From positions 62,001-126,000 of the forward strand of contig CAKVLH010000002.1 in the NCBI GenBank assembly GCA_934757245.1: a stretch of DNA of 64,000 bases. The letters are read 5' to 3'. The notes under the pieces were generated by a model. That model was not told the DNA's origin. It searched no databases and was given only the letters and a program-made list of their open reading frames with translations. The DNA is from an uncultured Candidatus Melainabacteria bacterium (GTDB lineage Bacteria > Cyanobacteriota > Vampirovibrionia > Gastranaerophilales > Gastranaerophilaceae). Of the stretch, positions 8,714-17,980 are shown piece by piece. Numbering within the stretch: position 1 is the first letter of the stretch; every line of letters starts with the position of its first letter. The position numbers and the translations under genes are program-made.

Positions 8714-10231
8714 ATGATGAGATTTTTGATGATGTTATTTACGACAATGCTTATGACTCTACAGTCTGCGCAAGCTATGAATGTAGATGAATTTATGGAT
8801 AAGCATGTTGCGCCAATTTCTGACGCGGTCGCTAAACTAATTTTCTTTCCAATTAATATTTGTGGTAACGATGTTCCATTAATTATTTTTTGGGTTTTAA
8901 TCGCAGGTTTCTTTTTCACATTTTATTTTAAAGGTATTTCTGTTTGGGGTTTCAAACACGCACTTGATGTTGTTGCAAAACCTGCTGAAAAACATAACGA
9001 CGGATGTGGTGAAGTTTCATCATTCCAAGCTCTTGCAACAGCTTTATCAGGTACAATAGGTATCGGAAGTATTGCAGGTGTTGCAATTTCAATTTCAATA
9101 GGTGGTCCTGGTGCTGCATTTTGGATTTTTGCCGGTGCTCTTTTAGGTATGTCAATCAAGTTTGTTGAAGCAACTTTAGCAGTAAAATATAGAAGATTTA
9201 ACCTTGATGGCTCTGTTTCTGGTGGCCCTATGCACTATATTGCTCACGGTTTAACCAGAAAGAAAATGCGTTGGTTAGGTCAACCTTTATCTGTATTATA
9301 TGCAATACTTTGTATTGGTGGTGGTATTACAGGTGGCAACATGATTCAAATTAACCAGACTGCGCACCAAATCGTATTTATTACAGGTGGTTCACACAGT
9401 ATTTTCCATGGTTACACTTGGTTAATCGGTCTTGTGGCTGCGATTCTTATCGGTATGGTAATTGTTGGCGGTATTAAGAGTATAGCAAAGGTTACAACAG
9501 TTTTAACTCCGACAATGTGCTTGTTATATATTATTTCAGGTTTAATTGTTATTCTTGCAAACTTTATGAATATTCCTCATGCAATCGCCTTAATTGTTCG
9601 TGAAGCCTTTCATCCAACAGCTGTTGCAGGTGGTGTAATCGGTACAATCATCATTGGTTTAAGACGTTCTGTTCAATCAAACGAAGCCGGAACTGGTGCA
9701 GCTGCGATTGTTTATGCTACTGCTCAAACTAAAGAACCTGTTTCTCAAGGTTTTGTAGCTTTATTAGAAACATTTTTAACAGGTGTTCTTTGCTTATTTA
9801 CTTCTTTTGCAATCGTATTTTCAGGTGCTTGTACACACGCTGCAAAGGAAATTTCAGGTATTGAATTAGCATCAAATGCTTTTCAATCTGTAATTCCGTT
9901 TTTCCCAATTATTCTTTCAATAATTGCTGTAATGTTCGCATTATCAACATTAATTTCTTGGGCTTATTACGGACAAAAAGCTTGGACATTCTTGTTTGGC
10001 GAAGGTAAAAAACGCGTCTTAGCATTTAATTTGATTTATTGTTTATTTATTGTAATCGGTTCTGCAATGAACGTTAAATCGGTTATTGATATTACTGACG
10101 CAATGATGATTGCATTATGCGTTCCAAACATTATTGTATTGTATATCTTGTGTCCGGAAATAAAACGCGATTTGAAAGCATATTTAGAAAAACAAGATAT
10201 GAAATTTGTTAAACAATTTATTAAATTCTAA
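8714..10231 (+). CDS. sodium:alanine symporter family (AGCS) transporter
   Basis: Inner-membrane Na+-coupled uptake of small neutral amino acids (alanine/glycine). The diagnostic AGCS region is GTIGIGSIAGVAISISIGGP followed by GAAFWIFAGALLG near residues 114-145. Further family motifs are SGGPMHYIAHGL, and SVQSNEAGTGAAAIVYATAQ in the middle. About ten to eleven hydrophobic helices span the protein. The length of 505 aa is slightly long; the first 25 residues (MMRFLMMLFTTMLMTLQSAQA) look like a cleavable signal sequence, which some AGCS members carry. Start at 8714 or the adjacent ATG at 8717. Monocistronic, ending in a bidirectional terminator shared with the opposing gene. Substrate is inferred from the family. 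Confidence 0.92.
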   Translation: MMRFLMMLFTTMLMTLQSAQAMNVDEFMDKHVAPISDAVAKLIFFPINICGNDVPLIIFWVLIAGFFFTFYFKGISVWGFKHALDVVAKPAEKHNDGCGEVSSFQALATALSGTIGIGSIAGVAISISIGGPGAAFWIFAGALLGMSIKFVEATLAVKYRRFNLDGSVSGGPMHYIAHGLTRKKMRWLGQPLSVLYAILCIGGGITGGNMIQINQTAHQIVFITGGSHSIFHGYTWLIGLVAAILIGMVIVGGIKSIAKVTTVLTPTMCLLYIISGLIVILANFMNIPHAIALIVREAFHPTAVAGGVIGTIIIGLRRSVQSNEAGTGAAAIVYATAQTKEPVSQGFVALLETFLTGVLCLFTSFAIVFSGACTHAAKEISGIELASNAFQSVIPFFPIILSIIAVMFALSTLISWAYYGQKAWTFLFGEGKKRVLAFNLIYCLFIVIGSAMNVKSVIDITDAMMIALCVPNIIVLYILCPEIKRDLKAYLEKQDMKFVKQFIKF

Positions 10232-10251
10232 ATAGAAATAATGAATAAAAA

Positions 10252-10287
10252 AACAATGTAGAAATTTATTTCTACATTGTTTTTTTA
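10252..10287. terminator. bidirectional terminator
   Basis: AACAATGTAGAAA and its exact complement around a TTTA loop are flanked by an A-run on the left and a T-run on the right. It therefore serves the AGCS transporter on the plus strand and the opposing gene on the minus strand. Confidence 0.85.
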
Positions 10288-10300
10288 TTGTTTTAATTTT

Positions 10301-11383
10301 TTATCTTTTTCTACGATAATTTTCCCAATATTTTTTAGTTCTCTCTAATGCTTGTTTTTCATTACAATCATAGGAAGATAAATCTAAATCTATTTTACCT
10401 TGTGATTCTTTAAATAATGTTTTCTTTATTTTAAACGGATAAGTTTCATTACCTTTCAAACCGCCATTTTTAAGTATAGAAATAATTTGTTCTATATATT
10501 TTTGACAGTTTTTCGGAATATTAGGAAACATGCTTATAAATTTGCTAAGTGGCATATTTGAGCGCATATTATTGGCGTTTGCAGAAGTAAGCATAAAATT
10601 AGAAATTTCATTTTGTCCGTTTTTAGAATTTGGTTTAACGTGTTCTATTGTTGCCATAGAAACTCTAATTAAACGCTTTGCGATTTCTTCTTGCGTACGA
10701 TTTGCATATTTTACGATAAATGCGTTTTCACTTGTTGCAGAAGTCGGTAAATATTCTGCTCTGTCTTTTAATTCTTCGTATAATTTTTTTTCAGCTCTTT
10801 TGGGTTTAAGTTCTTCTAGAGAATCTAGAAGTATTTTTCTTTTGAATACATTTTTCGGGTTGTTTTCTAATATTATTTGTCTGCATTTTGTTGTTTTTCC
10901 ATGAACTTGTAAAGCCAGTTCCGGAGAAAGTTTTAATGAAATTTTATCAACATTATCCAATACTTTAAATTCTTCTAATTTAAGCTTTATTAAAGCTTGG
11001 TTGTATTCTTTTTTTAGAATACTTTGTAAATTAGTATTCGGATTAAATTTTGCATAAGCTTCGAAAGTCTTGAACATCTTTTTCTCAACTTTTTGCAAAT
11101 ATTTTTTATAAGGAGATAAAGTCTTAATTATATCTTCTACATCAACGCACTCATTAATTTTAGCTTCTATTCTGGGAAGTTCTGCTCCGGTAATCATTTT
11201 TACGCCAAAATACGGGCAGATAATATCTTTAAGTTTCTTTAGAGGATTTCCGGCAGAAGTTGAAGCCTTAAAACTTGGCAACGATGAATATAAAGGCGTT
11301 TCTTTTGTATTTTGCCAATTATTATTCAATGCGGGTTTCGGCTGAGTATTAAAAATCTTTGGTGCTATAGCTGAAATTATCAC
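10301..11383 (-). CDS. unknown protein with N-terminal LPSFKA motif
   Basis: I do not recognise the family. The start is GTG at 11383, preceded by AAAGG at suitable spacing. The N-terminus is Ser/Asn/Pro-rich and carries SLPSFKAS at residues 34-41, one of the F-x-A/G motifs shared with other unrelated proteins here. The remainder (360 aa) is lysine-rich and mainly helical. HVKPNSKNGQNEISNFMLTSANANNMRSNMP at the C-terminal third (read around residues 248-278) resembles an HNH-like arrangement (H-x-x-P, N-x-x-N, R-S-N-x-P), which would suggest a nuclease fold. This is only suggestive. No signal peptide or membrane helix. Convergent with the AGCS gene. Confidence 0.7.
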   Translation of the reverse strand: MIISAIAPKIFNTQPKPALNNNWQNTKETPLYSSLPSFKASTSAGNPLKKLKDIICPYFGVKMITGAELPRIEAKINECVDVEDIIKTLSPYKKYLQKVEKKMFKTFEAYAKFNPNTNLQSILKKEYNQALIKLKLEEFKVLDNVDKISLKLSPELALQVHGKTTKCRQIILENNPKNVFKRKILLDSLEELKPKRAEKKLYEELKDRAEYLPTSATSENAFIVKYANRTQEEIAKRLIRVSMATIEHVKPNSKNGQNEISNFMLTSANANNMRSNMPLSKFISMFPNIPKNCQKYIEQIISILKNGGLKGNETYPFKIKKTLFKESQGKIDLDLSSYDCNEKQALERTKKYWENYRRKR

Positions 11384-11562
11384 TTCACAATCCCTTTACA
11401 TAATTATGATAACAGTTGTTTTTGATTTTGGCAAGTTAATAACTTGGTATGAAAAATTGTTGGTTTAAAATTTAATAGTAAAATTTTGTTACAATTAGTG
11501 GAAATTAAATCTTTTATTGATTAAAATATCTATTGGATATAGAAAGAGGGGAATTTTTTAAG

Positions 11563-12075
11563 ATGAACGCTAATCCGAATAAAGTACTTTTACCTAACGA
11601 TGTTAGAAAATTGTTAAATATCGATAATAAAGAGATAGTTGAGCTTTGTAAAAAAACTTCTGTTAGTCCAAAGAAAGATAATAGAGGACAAATTTATTTT
11701 TCAGTCGACGAAGTTAAGAAGTTGAGAAATGCAAAATCATCAGTTGTTGCAGAAATGAATGAAAAAAAGAAAGTGGCATTACCCGTTATGACAAAACCCG
11801 ATTCACAAGTAGTAGTTAATGGATTACTAGATACCCTCAACAAAATGGAAAACAATATCACAACTTCTATGACTAAAATTATTGATGAAAAATTAGAAGG
11901 CATGGATGACGTTGTTTTAGAACTTGTTAGATGCAAGACTGAAAACGAAAATTTGAAAAACAAAGTTAATGAATTGAACAAAGAAAACTTTAAATTAAAA
12001 AATGCTTTAAATAGCTTCAAACCATTGATTTGTGGATTTTTTATTAAGAAGGAAGAAGATAATATATTATTGTAA
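11563..12075 (+). CDS. MerR-like helix-turn-helix protein with C-terminal coiled coil
   Basis: The N-terminal 65 residues (LPNDVRKLLNIDNKEIVELC ... GQIYFSVDEVKKLRN) look like a MerR-type DNA-binding domain. A linker leads to a heptad-rich coiled coil at about 90-155 (LVRCKTENENLKNKVNELNK). A longer frame opens at 11533; I chose the ATG at 11563 because GAAAGAGGGG lies just upstream and the domain starts there. It precedes recA on the same strand with an octamer repeat element between. Plausible roles are regulator or nucleoid-associated/segregation protein. No effector domain is visible. Confidence 0.72.
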   Translation: MNANPNKVLLPNDVRKLLNIDNKEIVELCKKTSVSPKKDNRGQIYFSVDEVKKLRNAKSSVVAEMNEKKKVALPVMTKPDSQVVVNGLLDTLNKMENNITTSMTKIIDEKLEGMDDVVLELVRCKTENENLKNKVNELNKENFKLKNALNSFKPLICGFFIKKEEDNILL

Positions 12076-12080
12076 TAGAA

Positions 12081-12215
12081 AGGGAATAAGGCAATAGGGT
12101 AATAAGGGAATAAGAAATTTTAAAATATTTTAAATAAAATGCGCTAATCATACGCAATATATAAATAAAAATTTAATACCTCTTATTCCCTTATTACCCT
12201 ATTACCTTATTCCCT
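12081..12215. repeat. octamer inverted-repeat element, copy b
   Basis: Arms 12081-12114 and 12182-12215 (34 nt, one mismatch) each contain four octamers of the GGKAATAR type (GGGAATAA, GGTAATAG and variants). Read on the minus strand, the loop starts GGTATTAAATTTTTATTT, matching the loop of copy c. The right arm ends 17 bp before the recA start, so the element sits in the recA leader. Confidence 0.9.
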
Positions 12216-12232
12216 CAAGAAAAGGATTTATC

Positions 12233-13246
12233 ATGGCAAAAGCGGAAGAAACAAACGTATCAGATGAAAGAAGCAAGGCGCTTAAGCTTGCGATAGAAAA
12301 GATTGAAAAAGATTTTGGTAAAGGCGCAATTATGAAGCTTGGCGACAAGCCTGCTGTTAGCGTTGAAACAATTCCTACTGGCGCTTTAGCATTGGACGTT
12401 GCTCTTGGTGTTGGCGGTATTCCTCGCGGACGTATTATTGAAGTTTATGGGCCTGAATCATCAGGTAAAACAACTTTAGCACAACATATAGTTGCTGAAT
12501 GCCAAAAGAAAGGTGGAATTGCAGCTTTCGTAGATGCAGAACACGCACTTGACCCTGAATACGCAAGAAACCTTGGTGTAAATGTTGATGAACTTTTGAT
12601 TTCTCAACCTGATACTGGTGAACAGGCGCTTGATATTACTGAAGAATTGGTTCGTTCAGGTGCTGTTGATATTATCGTTGTTGACTCTGTTGCAGCTCTT
12701 GTTCCAAAAGCTGAAATTGAAGGCTCTATGGAAGATCAACAAATGGGCTTGCAAGCAAGATTGATGTCTAAGGCGTTAAGAAAATTGACAGGTATTATTG
12801 GTAAAACGAATACAACTGTTATTTTCATTAACCAATTGAGACAAAAAATCGGTGTTATGTATGGTAATCCTGAAACTACAACAGGTGGTAATGCTCTTAA
12901 ATATTATGCTTCTGTTCGTCTTGAAATTAAACGTGTTGAAGGTATTAAAGGCGACGGTGAGGACGTTGGTAACCACGTAAGAGTTAGAATTTTGAAAAAC
13001 AAGGTTGCTCCTCCGTTCAGAACAGCGGAATTTGATATTATATTCGGAAAAGGTATTTGCAAAATCGGCAATATCCTTGACGTTGCTGTTGATTTGGATA
13101 TTGTGAAAAAAGCTGGTTCTTGGTTCAGCTTCAATGATGATAAGTTAGGACAAGGTAGGGACAAGGCTAAAGAATTTTTGGCTAATAATCCTGAAATCTT
13201 AAATCAAGTTGAAACATTGGTTAGAGAAAAATTAGCAAATAGTTAA
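12233..13246 (+). CDS. recA: recombinase RecA
   Basis: Forms ATP-dependent filaments on single-stranded DNA for homologous recombination and SOS induction. The Walker A motif GPESSGKTT lies near residue 73. Also visible are the conserved [14 protein letters not shown], the Walker B region [20 protein letters not shown], the L1/L2 region with [20 protein letters not shown], and the C-terminal [20 protein letters not shown]. The length of 337 aa is typical. AAGGATT upstream of the ATG is the ribosome site. Its leader contains the right arm of an octamer repeat element. No LexA box was recognised. Highly confident assignment. Confidence 0.98.
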   Translation: MAKAEETNVSDERSKALKLAIEKIEKDFGKGAIMKLGDKPAVSVETIPTGALALDVALGVGGIPRGRIIEVYGPESSGKTTLAQHIVAECQKKGGIAAFVDAEHALDPEYARNLGVNVDELLISQPDTGEQALDITEELVRSGAVDIIVVDSVAALVPKAEIEGSMEDQQMGLQARLMSKALRKLTGIIGKTNTTVIFINQLRQKIGVMYGNPETTTGGNALKYYASVRLEIKRVEGIKGDGEDVGNHVRVRILKNKVAPPFRTAEFDIIFGKGICKIGNILDVAVDLDIVKKAGSWFSFNDDKLGQGRDKAKEFLANNPEILNQVETLVREKLANS

Positions 13247-13286
13247 TCGGTTGTAAGTCGCTATTTTATTGGGTTTAAGAAAATAG

Positions 13287-13315
13287 TTGACAAACTTGCT
13301 TAACTATGATATAAA
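13287..13315 (+). promoter_or_regulatory. sigma-70 promoter with no gene downstream
   Basis: TTGACA (13287-13292), a 17-bp spacer, then TATAAA (13310-13315): an almost ideal housekeeping promoter about 40 bp after recA. The predicted start is near 13322, only 20 bp before a terminator. Confidence 0.75.
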
Positions 13316-13321
13316 GTTATT

Positions 13322-13374
13322 GGGGTAAATGTATATTTTTGAGTCTTGCACACATTGCAAGACTTTCTTTTTTT
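13322..13374 (+). ncRNA. candidate ~50-nt small RNA downstream of recA
   Basis: Bounded by the promoter at 13287 and an intrinsic terminator: AGTCTTGCA (13342-13350) paired with TGCAAGACT (13356-13364), followed by TTCTTTTTTTT. The same hairpin ends recA transcription. The unpaired 5' part is about 20 nt. No credible small reading frame ends before the terminator. Confidence 0.45.
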
Positions 13375-13515
13375 TATTGTATCAAAATTTTATCTTGGAC
13401 AATAGTCCCCTCCCTCGGGGGAGTTTTCTGCCCCACTTCCAAGCTAGTAGTTAAACTTATAAATTGGGAAGTGTGATGTAAAAGGGAGAGAGTATTATAA
13501 ACTGTTTTTAACTTT

Positions 13516-13600
13516 TATTAAGTGAATTGCTTCATCGCCAAAATGACTGTCGTTCTTCGTAATGACTTGGCGTCATACTACTAGCTTGTCGACAAAGCCA
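13516..13600. repeat. GAATTGCTTCATCGCC / CGTAATGAC repeat copy
   Basis: Diverged copy of the repeat at 4641-4692 and 45636-45735. It occupies the 3' side of the 367-bp gap between recA and the ClC gene. The rest of that gap holds the small RNA and a C/G-rich patch near 13408-13425. Confidence 0.6.
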
Positions 13601-13613
13601 ATCCATTAAATAT

Positions 13614-15245
13614 TCAATGTCCTTCGTTAAAAATATCTTTTCTTGTTACAATTCCAACGACTTTTTGCTCTTTATCAATGACAATTGCCCATTCTGTCGA
13701 ATTCTCGTGTAAACGATAATACGTTGTATACAAATTATCTTCCGGATAAACTGTAACAGGATTTGTGTCTAAAATTCTACTTACGGTTATATTTTGCATT
13801 TTGTTATCAACCAAAACATCTTCAATATCTGATTTTGTAATAATTCCGGCTAACCGTCCTTTTTTGTCGCAAATAGGATAAGCGTTATGATTTTCTTTTT
13901 GCATAACATTCAGAATTGTTTTAATCGGTGTATCATTTTTAAAAGTCTGTATGCCAGTTGTCATAATATCTTTAACGCAAGTGTTTTCAGAAAGATTAAC
14001 TTCCGCATTTTTATATTGATTAACTACAAGTTTTGCATAAATCGGTTTATGATTAAGTTTTTCTGCTGTTAAATCTGCAATTGCTGAGACAAGCATCAAA
14101 GGAAGTATGCATTCATAACCGCCTGTCATTTCAAAAACCATAACAACTGCAGTTAAAGGTGTTCGCGCAACAGATGATAAAAATCCTGCCATACCAAGTG
14201 AAGCAATTGCTACAAGATTAACCTCTGCGCCAAAATGATTTGCTACAAAGCCTGTAATATATCCCAAAAACGAACCGAGCATTAACATCGGCAAAAATAT
14301 TCCGCCGGCTGCACCTGACGCAAAACATATTGGAGTTATTATGAATTTTGCAAGGAATATAATTATAACAATTGCAATCGGAAAACTATTCAGTAAAAGT
14401 TTTTCGACAGAGCCATTGCCGGAAGATAAAACATAAGGAATTGCTAAACCTGCTAAACCTGTAATAAAGCCTGCAATGGCCGGTTTGCAGTAGTTAGGTA
14501 ATTTAATTTGAGCAAATTTAGAATTGAAAAAGAATATTGTTTTTGAAAACAAAACTCCTAAAAATCCTGATATTAATCCTAGTAAGATGCAGACTACAAC
14601 TACAGAAGGACTTATGCTAACTGCCGGAATAGAGATGTTAAATGCAGGATTTGCGCCAAGAAAATATCTCGCAATACTTGCAGATGTAACTGTTGCAACG
14701 AGTGTCGGAAAAAGCATAGATGGCGTGAATTTGTGGATTAATTCTTCCAGCACAAAAAGAGTTCCGGCAATCGGCGCATTAAAAGTTGCACCAATCGCAG
14801 CACCTGCACCTGATGCTATTAATTTATCTCGATTATTTCCGCTAAGTTTGAAAAGTTTTCCTACAAATGAACCTGCACCTGCGCCTAGTTGAACACTTGG
14901 ACCTTCTCTACCTAATGATAAACCCGTTCCAATTCCAATTACGCCTGCGAAGAATTTAACAAAAATTGTGCGAACTCTTATTAATTTTCCACTTCTTAAT
15001 AGCGACATTTTTACATAAGGAATTCCACTACCTGAGGTTTCGGGTGCGAATTTGTAAACTAAAAATCCTGCAACCAATCCGCCAAGAGTTGTTATTAACA
15101 AGAATAGAAGCGGAGTTGCGTAGAATTTTGACATAATAAATGAAAATAAATTTTCGATTCCTAAGCGAAAACCTACAACAATTAAGCCTGTAAGAATTCC
15201 GACAATAATAGCTTGCCAAAAAATTTTTGTAAATCCTTTTTCCAT
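13614..15245 (-). CDS. ClC-family chloride channel/antiporter with CBS pair
   Basis: Inner-membrane anion transporter. Selectivity-filter motifs are present in order: GSGIP (72-76), GREGP (112-116) and GIFLP further on. Glutamate E114 in GREGP is the gating/proton glutamate, which favours Cl-/H+ exchange over a pure channel. The C-terminal 130 residues form two CBS domains (VKDIMTTGIQTFKNDTPIKT and VSRILDTNPVTVYPEDNLYT), which usually sense adenine nucleotides. The length of 543 aa fits ClC proteins with CBS domains. Single gene in its own orientation. Possible roles are acid resistance or ion balance; fluoride export by other ClC clades is less likely from the motifs. Confidence 0.94.
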   Translation of the reverse strand: MEKGFTKIFWQAIIVGILTGLIVVGFRLGIENLFSFIMSKFYATPLLFLLITTLGGLVAGFLVYKFAPETSGSGIPYVKMSLLRSGKLIRVRTIFVKFFAGVIGIGTGLSLGREGPSVQLGAGAGSFVGKLFKLSGNNRDKLIASGAGAAIGATFNAPIAGTLFVLEELIHKFTPSMLFPTLVATVTSASIARYFLGANPAFNISIPAVSISPSVVVVCILLGLISGFLGVLFSKTIFFFNSKFAQIKLPNYCKPAIAGFITGLAGLAIPYVLSSGNGSVEKLLLNSFPIAIVIIIFLAKFIITPICFASGAAGGIFLPMLMLGSFLGYITGFVANHFGAEVNLVAIASLGMAGFLSSVARTPLTAVVMVFEMTGGYECILPLMLVSAIADLTAEKLNHKPIYAKLVVNQYKNAEVNLSENTCVKDIMTTGIQTFKNDTPIKTILNVMQKENHNAYPICDKKGRLAGIITKSDIEDVLVDNKMQNITVSRILDTNPVTVYPEDNLYTTYYRLHENSTEWAIVIDKEQKVVGIVTRKDIFNEGH

Positions 15246-15363
15246 ATAATTAAAATAGCATGAAAATAGTTTAACATTATGTTCTTTATTGACGAACTTG
15301 ATAAATTGTTAATCGAAAAACTGGAAAATTTGTGAAAAGACACATATTCAGGTATACCAAGGA

Positions 15364-15424
15364 GTAGGTTGGGCTTTTAGCCCAAGAAATTTAATTTAAT
15401 GTTGGGATAGAAATCCCAACCTAC
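15364..15424. repeat. GTAGGTTGGG hairpin repeat pair
   Basis: GTAGGTTGGGCTTTTAGCCC and the inverse ...GTTGGGATAGAAATCCCAAC-CTAC form two adjacent hairpins in opposite orientation, with an overall palindromic arrangement. The same hairpin recurs at 31608, 40180, 41200 and 45361. The rest of the 327-bp gap 15246-15572 shows nothing else recognisable. Confidence 0.75.
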
Positions 15425-15572
15425 CAGCTCAAATGTTGTCGGAGATTTCAAATAAAATTATCCGAGTGGGGAAAGTTTTTGGTGCAAAAAATTATCTGCT
15501 ATCTCAATATTGTCTTTCACTATGCTATATGCTAAAATTTTAGTAAACCAGATTTTTTAATAAGGATAGAGA

Positions 15573-16829
15573 GTGTTTTCAAAGCCAAAAATTTCAATAA
15601 TTATTCCTGTGTATAATGTCGAGAAATACTTGTGCGAATGTTTGGACAGTATTCTTAATCAGACATTTCAAGACTTTGAAATAATCTGCGTTGACGATGG
15701 TTCGACTGATAAGTCGTTGGATATTTTGCAGGAATACAAGCGCAAAGACGATAGGTTTGTGATTTTGCAACAATGCCATGCCGGAGCTGGTGTAGCAAGA
15801 AATCAAGGATTAAAGCTAGTACTAGGAAAGTACATACAATTTTTAGATTCTGACGATTATTTTGAACCAACACTTTTAGAAGAAATGTATAACAACGCAG
15901 AAAAATTTGGCGCAGATTTAACAGTTTGTTCTTTAAGAAAAGTCGATATTGAAGGAAATATTACAGAATCGGGAAGTTCGAATTTTCCGATTAATATTGA
16001 TAAAATTCCTATGGAACAGATTTTTAACAGGCAAAATTTCAAGGAAGATATTTTTTGTTTGTTAGTTCCAACTATGTGTAATAAATTAATTAAAAAATCA
16101 TTTATACAAAAAAATCACATTGAATTCTCAAAACTAAAAATTTATGAAGATATTGCATTTATGCATAGTATTGTTGCGTGTGCAGATAGAATTGTAGCAT
16201 TTAATAAAGAACTAATTAATTATCGTTTCAATCGTCCGGGGAGTTTGGTTAGCACACGTTCTAAGCACACAATTGATGCGGTTAAGTCTTGTATTTGCTT
16301 AAAACAATTTCTTGAAACAAGAGGTTTGTTTGATGAATTGGAAACTGCGTACACAAAGGTAGTAGTAAATCATATTCGTGCAGAAATTAGTTATTGTAAC
16401 GACGATGAGTACAAAGAATTTTTGCAGGAGTTTAAAGCACTTTTGCCGAATGACTGGCAAAAATATCAGTCTGCACTCCGCAAAGACTATATTACACCAG
16501 AATATTTAAGACATTTTATTGGCAATAAAAAAGTTATGCTTTGGGGCGGAAGTCTGTTTATCAAACAGGTTTTGGAAAAAGAAAAAGAGAAGAATCCGAA
16601 TATTTTAGGTATTATTGATCGTAACGAAGCTTCGTGGGGAAAGAGTTTTTGCAATTACAAAATCTTTTCTCCAGAGGCTTTATATGATTTAAAACCCGAT
16701 GGAGTAATTTTGACAGTTTTATCAAATAATGAATCTATTTATGAATTTTTCAAACAGGAATTTGCTGAAAAATATCCAAATGTGGAGCTATTGCCGAATA
16801 TTTTTGATGAGGGGCATATATATTTATGA
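15573..16829 (+). CDS. family 2 glycosyltransferase with C-terminal WGGSLF module
   Basis: Probable surface-glycan glycosyltransferase. Residues 5-110 are a classic GT2 (GT-A) fold: SIIIPVYNVEKYLCECLDSI, VDDGSTDKS and the nucleotide/metal motif LDSDDY. The C-terminal region, from about residue 315 (KVMLWGGSLFIKQVL ... GIIDRN ... LTVLSN), is a Rossmann-like module also found at the ends of the next two genes. The start is GTG at 15573, preceded by AAGGATAGAGA. The stop overlaps the next start by four bases (ATGA), so translation is coupled. The sugar donor and acceptor cannot be predicted. Confidence 0.9.
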   Translation: MFSKPKISIIIPVYNVEKYLCECLDSILNQTFQDFEIICVDDGSTDKSLDILQEYKRKDDRFVILQQCHAGAGVARNQGLKLVLGKYIQFLDSDDYFEPTLLEEMYNNAEKFGADLTVCSLRKVDIEGNITESGSSNFPINIDKIPMEQIFNRQNFKEDIFCLLVPTMCNKLIKKSFIQKNHIEFSKLKIYEDIAFMHSIVACADRIVAFNKELINYRFNRPGSLVSTRSKHTIDAVKSCICLKQFLETRGLFDELETAYTKVVVNHIRAEISYCNDDEYKEFLQEFKALLPNDWQKYQSALRKDYITPEYLRHFIGNKKVMLWGGSLFIKQVLEKEKEKNPNILGIIDRNEASWGKSFCNYKIFSPEALYDLKPDGVILTVLSNNESIYEFFKQEFAEKYPNVELLPNIFDEGHIYL

Positions 16830-17971
16830 AAAAAGTTAGCATAATATCGCCTTGTTTTAATGGGGAAAGTTACATCAGGCCTCACATAGAAGCCATATTG
16901 GCACAAGAATATAAAAATTTGGAATATATTTTTGTTAATGATGGTTCTTTTGATAAAACAGAAGAGATTATATTATCGTATGAGCAAAAATTTAAAGAAA
17001 ATGATATTAATTTTGTATATCTTAAACAAGAAAATAAAGGACAAGCTGCCGCAATCAATTTTGGTCTAACAAAAATTAGCGGAGATTATTTTTCGTGCAT
17101 AGATTCTGATGATGTTCTTTTGCCTACATTTGCTTCAGATATGTCAGCATATTTAGATTCTCACAAGGATATTAATATATGTTTTCCAAAAGCAGAAATT
17201 GTTGAAGAAAATTCAATGGCTCATTTAGCATATATATTCAGAGCTCTACCATCGACAGTTGTAGATACTCTGTTTGAAGATTTTCTAATGTGCAAAGACA
17301 ACATTCCTTTTCTTGCATCTTACATGTTACGTTTATCACAATTTAAAAAAATATATCCAGACATGAAAATTTATGAAGGAAAATCTGGACAAAATTTACA
17401 ACTTATTCTTCCATTTATTTATAATCAAAAAGTTGGTTATGTTGATAAATTTCTGATAAAACGAGTTCTACGCAAACATAGTGATTCCAATGGATTAGAC
17501 TATAATGAAAAACTTATAAAGTTTAAGAATTGGGAAGATATATGTTGCCAAACTCTTAAATTCATACCTAATATGCCTGAATACGAAAAAGGCTATTATT
17601 TTACGAAGATTAAAGATTATTTTTCACAATGCAGACTTGAGATGGAAGAGTCAAATCTTGAAGTGTCATTGCATAAAAAAATAAAAAATAGTGATAAATG
17701 TATTTTATGGGGTGCTAGTTTATTTCTACACAATTTTATTAAAAAATACAATTTTAATTATAAGAATGTCATTGGTATTATTGATACTGATAAAAATAAA
17801 GAAGGTCTATTTATTGATAAACTAGAGATTTTATCACCAGAAATTTTGAAAGATACGAAAATTGATGAAATTATCATTACAATTGTTAAGCAAAAAGATA
17901 TACGCTTTACACAAATTCAACGATACTTACAAGATAATAATCTAACACATATAAAATTATCAACAATATAG
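16826..17971 (+). CDS. family 2 glycosyltransferase with C-terminal WGASLF module
   Basis: Second GT2 enzyme of the cluster. SIISPCFNGESYIRPHIEAI, VNDGSFDKT and CIDSDDVLL mark the GT-A domain (residues 4-100). The C-terminal part (CILWGASLFLHNFIKKY ... GIIDTDKN ... EIIITIVKQ, from about 290) is the module shared with both neighbours. It overlaps the preceding gene by four bases and ends nine bases before the next, so the three form an operon. Base composition is clearly more A/T-rich than the preceding gene, as often seen in acquired surface-glycan genes. Specificity unknown. Confidence 0.88.
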   Translation: MKKVSIISPCFNGESYIRPHIEAILAQEYKNLEYIFVNDGSFDKTEEIILSYEQKFKENDINFVYLKQENKGQAAAINFGLTKISGDYFSCIDSDDVLLPTFASDMSAYLDSHKDINICFPKAEIVEENSMAHLAYIFRALPSTVVDTLFEDFLMCKDNIPFLASYMLRLSQFKKIYPDMKIYEGKSGQNLQLILPFIYNQKVGYVDKFLIKRVLRKHSDSNGLDYNEKLIKFKNWEDICCQTLKFIPNMPEYEKGYYFTKIKDYFSQCRLEMEESNLEVSLHKKIKNSDKCILWGASLFLHNFIKKYNFNYKNVIGIIDTDKNKEGLFIDKLEILSPEILKDTKIDEIIITIVKQKDIRFTQIQRYLQDNNLTHIKLSTI

Positions 17972-17980
17972 GGGAATAAA

